Shown: piece by piece, positions 58,025 to 64,000 of the stretch
Layout of the letters: the number at the start of each line of letters is the position of its first letter
Position numbering within the stretch: the stretch's first letter is position 1
Source of the DNA: Candidatus Schneewindia gallinarum
GTDB lineage: Bacteria > Bacillota > Clostridia > Oscillospirales > Ruminococcaceae
Direction: 5' to 3'
DNA: 64,000 nucleotides
NCBI GenBank assembly: GCA_904420175.1
Contig: CAJFUF010000009.1
Coordinates: 18,385 to 82,384, forward strand
The notes under the pieces: generated by a model
Told to the model about the DNA's origin: nothing
Database searches by the model: none
The model's input: only the letters and a program-made list of their open reading frames with translations
Position numbers and translations under genes: made by a program

Positions 58025-59101
58025 ATGTTTGATAAATTAACGGAGGTTAAGGCGCGCTATGACGCCATCAATGAAAAGCTGATGGATCCGGCGGTGGTGT
58101 CCGATCAGGAGCAGTACAAGAACCTGATGAAGGAGTACAAAAACCTGACCCCGCTGGTGGAGAAGTTCGGCGAGTATACGAAGGCCAAAAATGCCTTTGA
58201 CGAGGCGAAGCAGATGCTGGACGAAGGCGGACTGGAAAAGGACTTCAAAGAGATGGTGGAGGAGCAGTACACCGACAGCAGGCAGCAGATGGAGCGCATT
58301 GCGGAGGAGCTGAAAATCCTGCTGCTGCCCCGCGATGAAAACGACGACAAAAACGTCATTGTGGAAATCCGCGGCGGAGCCGGCGGGGAGGAGGCCGCCC
58401 TGTTTGCCAACAGCCTGTACCGCATGTACACCATGTATGCAGAGCGCAAGGGCTTCAAGTGGGAAGTGCTGAACGAAAACCCCACAGAGCTGGGCGGCTA
58501 TAAGGAGGTCAGCTTCAGCATCATGGGGGAGGGAGCCTTCTCCCGCTTAAAGTTTGAAAGCGGCGTGCATCGTGTGCAGCGTGTGCCGGAGACGGAGACG
58601 CAGGGCCGCATCCATACCAGCACCGTCACGGTGGCCGTGCTGCCTGAAATGGAGGAGGTCGAGGTGGAAATCAACCCCGCCGACCTGCAAATTGACACCT
58701 ACCGTTCCGGCGGCGCAGGCGGCCAGCACGTTAACAAGACGGAGTCGGCCATCCGTATCACCCACCTGCCCACCGGCATTGTGGTGGAGTGCCAGGATGA
58801 GCGCAGCCAGTATAAAAATAAGGATAAAGCCATGAAAATCCTGCGTTCGCGTATCTATGAAAAAATGCAGCAGGAGCAGAACGAGCAGATCGCAAGCGAG
58901 CGCCGCAGCCAGGTGGGCAGCGGCGACCGGTCGGAGCGGATCCGCACCTATAACTATCCGCAGGGCCGCGTGACGGATCACCGCATCGGCCTGACCCTGT
59001 ACCGGATCGAGCAGATTCTGGACGGCGACCTGGACGAGATTATCGACGCGCTGATTACCGCCGACCAGGCAGAAAAGCTGAAAGCTTCGGGTGAGCAATA
59101 A
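58025..59101 (+). CDS. prfA: Peptide chain release factor 1
   Basis: A 358-residue class I release factor that reads UAA and UAG. The catalytic GGQ motif is in [18 protein letters not shown], and the upstream decoding region ([19 protein letters not shown]) matches RF1. Length is normal. AGGAGGAAAC precedes the ATG. It begins 45 bases after the DUF951 gene and forms an operon with tsaC and coaE. Confidence 0.97.
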   Translation: MFDKLTEVKARYDAINEKLMDPAVVSDQEQYKNLMKEYKNLTPLVEKFGEYTKAKNAFDEAKQMLDEGGLEKDFKEMVEEQYTDSRQQMERIAEELKILLLPRDENDDKNVIVEIRGGAGGEEAALFANSLYRMYTMYAERKGFKWEVLNENPTELGGYKEVSFSIMGEGAFSRLKFESGVHRVQRVPETETQGRIHTSTVTVAVLPEMEEVEVEINPADLQIDTYRSGGAGGQHVNKTESAIRITHLPTGIVVECQDERSQYKNKDKAMKILRSRIYEKMQQEQNEQIASERRSQVGSGDRSERIRTYNYPQGRVTDHRIGLTLYRIEQILDGDLDEIIDALITADQAEKLKASGEQ

Positions 59102-59102
59102 C

Positions 59103-60134
59103 ATGCAGACCCGTGTGACTGTTTTGGATGAAAGCCGCCCGCTGGAGCCGCAGCTGCGCCACGCGGCGGATACCCTGCGCCGGGGCGGCCTGGTGGCCTT
59201 CCCGACAGAGACGGTCTACGGCCTTGGCGCCAACGCCCTGGACCGGCAGGCGGTTTTGAACATTTTTGCTGCCAAGGGGCGCCCGGCCGACAATCCGTTG
59301 ATTGCCCACATCGCCTCTTTTGAAGGGCTTCACCGCCTGACAGACGAAGTGGACGCACGTGCACAAAAGCTGGCGGAGGCTTTCTGGCCCGGACCGCTGA
59401 CCATGATTTTTACGCGGCGTGCCCAGGTCCCGGCGGAACTTTCCGCCGGGATGGACACCGTGGCGGTGCGCATGCCGTCCCACCCGGCAGCGCGTGCGCT
59501 GATTTCCCTCGCCGGGGTGCCGGTGGCAGCCCCGTCCGCAAACCTGTCCGGGCGGCCCAGCCCCACCTGCGGCCGCTATGTGCAGGAGGATCTGATGGGC
59601 AGGGTGGACGAAATTGTCATAGACGGCGACTGTGCAGTGGGAATCGAATCCACCGTACTGTCCTTCTCCGGGCCGGAGCCCATCATCCTGCGCCCGGGCG
59701 CGGTAACAAAGGAAATGCTGGAACAGGTCATCGGGCCGGTCCGGCTGCACCATGCCGCCACGGAGAACCTGAAGGAAGGGGAGAAAGCCGCCTCCCCCGG
59801 TATGAAGTATAAGCACTATGCGCCGGAGGCCCACGTCATCCTGGTGGAGGGGCCCGGCTTTGCCCCGTTTGTAAGGGACAAGCTGAATGAAACCACCGCC
59901 GCCATGTGTTTTTTGGAAACGGCGAACGAGCTGCCGGAGGGCGCCCCGGTGTTTCCGTATGCGAGCCGCTCGGATGAGCGGAGTCAGGGTGCGAGAATTT
60001 TCACCCTGCTAAGGGACATGGATAAACGGGGCTTTACCAAGGTGTACTGTGAGGCCCCCGAAAAATCCGGTGTGGGGCTTGCCGTTTACAACCGGCTGGT
60101 CCGGGCCGCAGGCTTCGAGGTGATTCGGCTTTGA
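59103..60134 (+). CDS. tsaC: L-threonylcarbamoyladenylate synthase (Sua5/TsaC type)
   Basis: A 343-residue protein. The N-terminal YrdC domain (about 15-200; GLVAFPTETVYGLGANALD, KGRPADNPLIAH, VPVAAPSANLSGRPSPT) makes the threonylcarbamoyl-AMP used for the t6A modification of tRNA. The C-terminal Sua5 domain (about 225-343; PGMKYKHYAPEAHVIL) is present, so this is the long Sua5 form. I chose ATG at 59103 with GGTGAG seven bases upstream; GTG 59091 overlaps prfA more. Coupled to coaE by a TTGA overlap. Confidence 0.95.
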   Translation: MQTRVTVLDESRPLEPQLRHAADTLRRGGLVAFPTETVYGLGANALDRQAVLNIFAAKGRPADNPLIAHIASFEGLHRLTDEVDARAQKLAEAFWPGPLTMIFTRRAQVPAELSAGMDTVAVRMPSHPAARALISLAGVPVAAPSANLSGRPSPTCGRYVQEDLMGRVDEIVIDGDCAVGIESTVLSFSGPEPIILRPGAVTKEMLEQVIGPVRLHHAATENLKEGEKAASPGMKYKHYAPEAHVILVEGPGFAPFVRDKLNETTAAMCFLETANELPEGAPVFPYASRSDERSQGARIFTLLRDMDKRGFTKVYCEAPEKSGVGLAVYNRLVRAAGFEVIRL

Positions 60135-60742
60135 AAACCTATATATTGGGCCTGACGGGCCCCAGCGGCAGCGGCAAGGGAGCGGCCGCAGAAATCCTGA
60201 AGGAAAAGGGCTTTTCCGTTGTGGACGCCGACGCAGTGTACCATCAGCTGCTGGCAAAGGGGAAAAGCTGCTGTGAAGCGGTGCGTATGCTTTTCGGCGA
60301 CGGGGTGCTTGATGAAAACGGCGCGGTGGATACAAAGAAGCTGCGCAGCCTTATTGGGCACGACAAAATGCGTATGGAGCTGTTAAACCATACCGTGCAC
60401 CCCATCATTGTGGACGACATTGCCGCCCGCATCCGGCGTGCCGGCCGAAGGGGGCAGAAGCTGTTTGTCATTGACGGGCCCCTGCTGTTTGAAAGCGGCG
60501 GCAACCGCACCTGCAACGCGGTGCTGTGTGTGCTGGCGGACAGGCAAACGCGTATAAAACGGATCATGCTCAGGGATAATTTAACCGAGGAGCAGGCACA
60601 CACGCGCCTGTCCTTCCAGCAGAAGGACGAGTATTACATGAAACGCAGCAACTTTGTCGTCTACAACAACGGCGACAGGGCGGCGCTGAGACAACAGATT
60701 GAAGAACTGGGCGCCTTCTGGCTGCCCGGCGGAAAGGAGTAA
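60131..60742 (+). CDS. coaE: Dephospho-CoA kinase
   Basis: A 203-residue kinase that performs the last step of coenzyme A synthesis. P-loop GPSGSGKGAAAEIL, DADAVYHQLLAKG, and FVIDGPLLFESG match CoaE. The residue after the P-loop Lys is Gly instead of the usual Ser/Thr, which is uncommon. TTG start overlaps the tsaC stop. The M18 aminopeptidase gene starts three bases after the stop. Confidence 0.92.
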   Translation: MKTYILGLTGPSGSGKGAAAEILKEKGFSVVDADAVYHQLLAKGKSCCEAVRMLFGDGVLDENGAVDTKKLRSLIGHDKMRMELLNHTVHPIIVDDIAARIRRAGRRGQKLFVIDGPLLFESGGNRTCNAVLCVLADRQTRIKRIMLRDNLTEEQAHTRLSFQQKDEYYMKRSNFVVYNNGDRAALRQQIEELGAFWLPGGKE

Positions 60743-60745
60743 AGC

Positions 60746-62134
60746 ATGTCAGAGCACAAGGAGTTAAGGGAAAAGCTGTTTATCCACTACGACAACGGCG
60801 GCAATACGCTGGATCTCGGCACCATTGAGAAGGCCATGAGCTTTTGTGAGGACTACAAGGACTTTTTGAATGCGGCCAAGACGGAGCGGGAATGCGTGAA
60901 GGAAAGCGTAAAGCGTGCGGAGCAAAAGGGCTTTGTCCCCTTTGACCCGCAGCAGGCCTACCGCCCCGGTGACAAGGTGTATCTCAACTATAAAAACAAG
61001 TCGCTTCTGCTGGCGGTTGTTGGTACCGAACCGCTCAGCGAGGGCGTCCATATCGCCGCTGCCCATCTCGACTGCCCACGGCTTGACTTCAAGCCGAAGC
61101 CGCTGTACGAGGAAGGGCATCTGGGCCTGTTTAAGACCCATTACTACGGCGGACTGAAAAAATACCAGTGGACCACCATCCCCCTTGCCATCCACGGCGT
61201 GGTGATCAAGGCGGACGGGGAAAAGCTGGAACTGAATATCGGCGAGAAGGAGTCCGACCCGGTGTTTGTCATCGGGGATCTTCTGCCGCACCTCGCCGCC
61301 GAGCAGATGAAAAAAACACTGGCGGAGGGCGTCACCGGCGAGCAGCTGAACGTCATCGGCGGAAGCCTGCCCTATCAGGGCGAAGGGGATGACAAAATCC
61401 GCCTGAACGTGCTGAACTACCTGTATGAGGAGTACGGCATGGTGGAGGAGGACTTTATCTCCGCAGACATTGAAGTGGTGCCCGCATTCAAGGCGCGGGA
61501 CATCGGCTTTGACCGCAGCCTCATCGGCGCCTACGGCCATGACGACCGGGTGTGCGCCTACACCGCCCTGATGGCAACGCTGGAGGCGGAAAAACCGGCC
61601 CACACCGTCCTGACCGTGCTGGCCGACCGGGAGGAGATCGGCAGCTGTGGCGTCACCGGCATGAAGTCCGACTTTTTCATGAACTTTTTGGAGGATTTGT
61701 GCGACGGGTTTGGGATCAGCGTCCGCCGTGTGCTGGATAAATCCCGCTGCCTGTCGGCAGATGTGTCTGTGGCATATGACCCCTCCTTCCCCGAGGTGTA
61801 CGAGCGGCGCAATTCCGCGCACATCAACCACGGCACTGTGCTGTGCAAGTATACCGGAGCACGCGGGAAGTCCTCCACCAGCGAGGCCTCTGCGGAGCTG
61901 ATGGGTGAATTCCGCCGCATGTTTAACGCAGGCGGCGTGCTGTGGCAGACGGCAGAACTTGGCAAGGTGGATGCAGGCGGCGGCGGTACCGTGGCGTCCT
62001 ACATTGCCGAGCGGGGCATTGAGACGGTGGATCTCGGCGTGGCGGTGCTAAGCATGCACGCCCCGTATGAATGCGTGTCCAAAATTGACACCTACATGAC
62101 GTTCCGTGCGTTTCAGGTGTTTTATGAAAGCTGA
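60746..62134 (+). CDS. M18-family aminopeptidase
   Basis: A 462-residue dinuclear zinc aminopeptidase of the M18 family (ApeB/LAP4-like), which removes N-terminal, often acidic or neutral, residues. Metal and catalytic residues are visible: HIAAAHLDCPRLDFKP, YGHDDRVCAY, LADREEIGSCGVTGMKS, and the C-terminal MHAPYECVSKIDTYM. Length is normal. GGAAAGGAG precedes the ATG. It ends the prfA-tsaC-coaE-M18 run; a new promoter starts immediately after its stop. Confidence 0.95.
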   Translation: MSEHKELREKLFIHYDNGGNTLDLGTIEKAMSFCEDYKDFLNAAKTERECVKESVKRAEQKGFVPFDPQQAYRPGDKVYLNYKNKSLLLAVVGTEPLSEGVHIAAAHLDCPRLDFKPKPLYEEGHLGLFKTHYYGGLKKYQWTTIPLAIHGVVIKADGEKLELNIGEKESDPVFVIGDLLPHLAAEQMKKTLAEGVTGEQLNVIGGSLPYQGEGDDKIRLNVLNYLYEEYGMVEEDFISADIEVVPAFKARDIGFDRSLIGAYGHDDRVCAYTALMATLEAEKPAHTVLTVLADREEIGSCGVTGMKSDFFMNFLEDLCDGFGISVRRVLDKSRCLSADVSVAYDPSFPEVYERRNSAHINHGTVLCKYTGARGKSSTSEASAELMGEFRRMFNAGGVLWQTAELGKVDAGGGGTVASYIAERGIETVDLGVAVLSMHAPYECVSKIDTYMTFRAFQVFYES

Positions 62135-62137
62135 GTG

Positions 62138-62167
62138 TTGACAGCCCCCTTGCGCACATGGTATACT
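62138..62167 (+). promoter_or_regulatory. MATE gene promoter
   Basis: TTGACA, 18 bases, TATACT, right after the M18 stop. Confidence 0.82.
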
Positions 62168-62173
62168 TTTCCC

Positions 62174-62344
62174 ACAAACGAATGAGGATTTCTCGCGAAC
62201 GGGCCGCCGGGCCCCTCGCTGCGCGAAAGGGAAGAAACAGAAAACGAATCGTTAGGCCTGTGGATTCACACAGGCCTATTTTTTTGCTGACCGGCCCGCT
62301 GCAGGGGGAAATCCATGCCGGAAAACAGAACTGGAGGAAAACAG
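62174..62344 (+). promoter_or_regulatory. Structured leader with attenuator-like terminator before the MATE gene
   Basis: About 170 untranslated bases. The 5' part can fold as TCGCG..CGCGA around GGGCC-GCCG-GGCCC, and AACGAAT occurs twice (about 62177 and 62243). It ends in a strong terminator (62253-62285), 60 bases before the start codon. This layout is typical of a riboswitch or attenuator, but I do not recognise a known class. Confidence 0.55.
62253..62285 (+). terminator. Leader terminator upstream of the MATE gene
   Basis: TAGGCCTGTG / CACAGGCCTA, loop GATTCA, followed by seven Ts, located between promoter and start codon. Confidence 0.88.
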
Positions 62345-63700
62345 ATGATGCAGCAGACTCTCGCCGCACCGGGCGGCCTTTTTCGAACTTTTATCCGCTA
62401 TGTGTCGCGCAATGTGCTCAGTATGCTGGGCCTGTCGCTGTATATTTTTGCGGACACCTACTTCATTTCGGGCGGCGTGGGCACAAACGGGATTGTGGCG
62501 CTGAACCTGGTGCTGCCGATGTTCAATTTTATGAACGGCGTGGGCCTCATGCTGGGCGTGGGCGGCGGCGTACGCTTTGCGATTGAGCGGGCCAAGTCCG
62601 GCGGAAAAGACTGCTCCCACATCTTCATGCAGGCGGTGTACGCCGGCAGTGCCATTGGCCTGCTGATTACCCTGGCGGTGCTCATTTTCCCTCGGGAGAT
62701 TGTGCAGCTGCTGGGCGGCAGCGGGGATACCATTGTGGGCCTCGGTGCGACCTACCTTTCCACCATCCTTGCTTTCTCCATCCCGTTTATCCTCAACAAT
62801 ATCCTGACCGCCTTTGTGCGCAACGACGGCGCACCGAGCCTTGCAATGGCGGCCATGCTGGCCTCATCGCTGAGTAATATCGTACTGGACTATGTCTTTA
62901 TTTTTCCCTGCGGCCTTGGGATGTTCGGTGCGGCGTTCGCCTCCGGCCTGTCCCCGGTTATCAGCATGTGCATCCTGTCCAGCCACTTCATCCGTGGGAA
63001 GGCCACCTTCGGCCTGCGGCGCGTACGGCTGCATTTCAGGGAACTGCGGATGATCTTCGCCTCCGGCCTGAGCACTTTTATCGGCGAGTTTGCCACCGGC
63101 TTTGTTATGATGCAGTTCAATTTCGTCATTCTTGCTTCGCTTGGGGAAATCGGCGTCGGTGCCTATGGAATCATTGCCAATGTGGCGGTGGTGTGCATCG
63201 CCGTGTTTAACGGCGTGGCACAGGGTATGCAGCCGCTTGCAAGCACGTTTTACGGGAAAGGGGACCTGCAAAGAAGCAAAAAACTGTATGCTTATGGCGC
63301 AGGCACAGCGTTGCTTATCGGCACCGTGTTTTATGTGGCAGGCGCCCTGTTCAGCCACAGCATTGTCAACCTGTTCAACAGTGACGGCGGCGTTCAGCTG
63401 TTTCAGATTGCGGAACAAGGCATCCGGCTGTACTTCCTTGCTTTCTTCCCCATGAGCGTCAATGTGGTCACTATCTCCTTCTTTGCTTCACAGGGCGCCG
63501 CAAAGGAATCTTTCCTCCTGTCCATTCTGAAGGGTATTGTGTTTGTGCTGCCGCTGCTGTATCTGCTGCCGTCCGTCATGGGAACGGCGGGCATCTGGCT
63601 GACTGTCCCGCTGGCAGAGCTTATTACGATTTTATTGTGTGGGCTGCTGCTTGTGGTTCATTTCAAGAAAAAGGAAGCGGAATTCTCCCTGAGACAGTAA
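62345..63700 (+). CDS. MATE-family multidrug/toxin efflux transporter
   Basis: A 451-residue membrane protein with about twelve helices in two halves, typical of MATE antiporters that export drugs or metabolites with Na+ or H+. Family segments include LGLSLYIFADTYFISGGVGTNGIVALNLVLPMF, FVRNDGAPSLAMAAMLASSLSNIVLDYVFIF and GMQPLASTFYGKGD. I chose ATG at 62345 with GGAGG seven bases upstream; the track start at 62315 precedes that site. Expression is probably conditional, because a strong terminator stands in its leader. Confidence 0.92.
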   Translation: MMQQTLAAPGGLFRTFIRYVSRNVLSMLGLSLYIFADTYFISGGVGTNGIVALNLVLPMFNFMNGVGLMLGVGGGVRFAIERAKSGGKDCSHIFMQAVYAGSAIGLLITLAVLIFPREIVQLLGGSGDTIVGLGATYLSTILAFSIPFILNNILTAFVRNDGAPSLAMAAMLASSLSNIVLDYVFIFPCGLGMFGAAFASGLSPVISMCILSSHFIRGKATFGLRRVRLHFRELRMIFASGLSTFIGEFATGFVMMQFNFVILASLGEIGVGAYGIIANVAVVCIAVFNGVAQGMQPLASTFYGKGDLQRSKKLYAYGAGTALLIGTVFYVAGALFSHSIVNLFNSDGGVQLFQIAEQGIRLYFLAFFPMSVNVVTISFFASQGAAKESFLLSILKGIVFVLPLLYLLPSVMGTAGIWLTVPLAELITILLCGLLLVVHFKKKEAEFSLRQ

Positions 63701-63754
63701 GGCGGAACAATAATTTCCGCACCGAATGCCCATACTATCCCTGAGGTGATGGGT

Positions 63755-63922
63755 ATGAGCAGAGATGTTGAAATGCTTGACTTTATTAGCAAAAATGCGG
63801 AGATGGGCAGGGACAACCTGCGCCTTGTGCTGAAACATGTGGATGATCCGGTTTTGCACAGGGCGCTGAAGGAACAGGTGCAGGAATATCAAAAGACCTG
63901 TGCAGCCGCCGGACGGATGTAG
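63755..63922 (+). pseudogene. Conserved Firmicutes helical protein, truncated
   Basis: A 55-codon frame with GAGGTG six bases before the ATG encodes SRDVEMLDFISKNAEMG and HRALKEQVQEYQKTC. This matches the N-terminal third of a helical protein of about 140 residues common in clostridia (function unknown, ferritin-like helices). Homology stops shortly before TAG, and a mobile-element-type gene follows 51 bases later, so the 3' end was probably lost through insertion. The upstream MATE gene is intact. Confidence 0.6.
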
Positions 63923-63973
63923 GACGGATTTTGCGGACATTCAAAATAAAAAAGAATGTGGAGGTAACAGACA

Positions 63974-64000
63974 ATGGCAAAATCATTATTTGAGGAACTG
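63974..64000 (+). CDS. Start of a TnpV-like mobile-element protein (3' partial)
   Basis: ATG with GGAGGT seven to ten bases upstream opens MAKSLFEEL, the first nine residues seen in TnpV-type proteins of clostridial transposons and integrative elements. The window ends here, so assignment rests on this short match and on the neighbouring truncated gene. Confidence 0.55.

Noticed and set aside
62174-62285. Guanidine or fluoride riboswitch before the MATE gene
   Set aside because: Conserved core segments of those classes were looked for and not found; left as unclassified leader.

Overview
The window looks like a chromosomal segment from an anaerobic, Gram-positive, fairly high-GC endospore-lineage Firmicute, most likely class Clostridia and near the Oscillospirales/Ruminococcaceae. 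The evidence is a Spo0A homologue, a T-box-controlled thrS, a CIRCE element, Rex, an [FeFe]-hydrogenase operon with no respiratory genes, PadR/HAAS and DUF951 proteins, strong AGGAGG-type ribosome binding sites with frequent GTG/TTG starts, and many TTGACA-N17-TATAAT-like promoters. There is no rRNA, CRISPR array or intact prophage. One tRNA gene (Lys-TTT) is present.

Layout. 1-1.5 kb: end of a GntR/UTRA regulator and a PfkB sugar kinase. 1.5-2.6 kb: spo0A with an unusual receiver domain. 2.6-5.3 kb: orphan phage-type genes (holin, small TM/coiled-coil protein) around a Y-family DNA polymerase, then tRNA-Lys. 5.3-9.7 kb: truncated CdaR-type sensor gene, then a kinase-SIS-SIS operon divergent from a Crp/Fnr-type regulator with a palindromic operator between them. 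9.7-13.8 kb: thrS with its T-box leader, divergent from rny. 13.8-18.6 kb: small phage-type gene, SGNH esterase with a poly-Ser linker, metNIQ, SDR. 18.6-24 kb: HAD/SLOG pair, a 28-codon membrane peptide gene, ugtP-like glycosyltransferase plus a second Y-family polymerase, and a PadR/HAAS operon. 24-33.7 kb: propeller-like protein, rex, YiiX-like hydrolase, HAD, GNAT, lipoprotein, a HrcA-type htpG/YbaK operon, zinc-ribbon protein, cysK. 33.8-40.4 kb: DUF2461, the four-gene hydrogenase operon behind a Rex-like operator, an N-truncated triosephosphate isomerase and yjbQ. 40.5-49.8 kb: LysM protein, an amber-interrupted flavin-binding protein, PrsW-type protease, tandem nucleoside hydrolases, TRIC channel, DUF3810, LrgA/LrgB, DUF362 and a phosphoesterase. 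50.2-54.3 kb: potABCD. 54.3-63.7 kb: lipoprotein, LCP protein, S1 protein, DUF951, prfA-tsaC-coaE, M18 aminopeptidase, MATE transporter with a structured leader. 63.7-64 kb: a truncated conserved gene followed by the first codons of a TnpV-like mobile-element protein.

How the parts connect. Rex is encoded at 26.1 kb and a near-consensus Rex operator overlaps the -35 of the hydrogenase operon at 34.5 kb, so NADH/NAD+ balance probably controls hydrogen production. That operon pairs a catalytic-looking hydrogenase with a PAS-containing, probably sensory one and a SpoIIE/PP2C-type phosphatase. The 9.0 kb region reads as a self-contained switch: one 22-bp palindrome covers the regulator's own -10 and sits near -42 of the sugar-phosphate operon. 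Several genes look decayed or atypical (Spo0A receiver, CdaR remnant, TIM, flavin-binding protein, right-end gene), which suggests a genome undergoing local gene loss and mobile-element activity.
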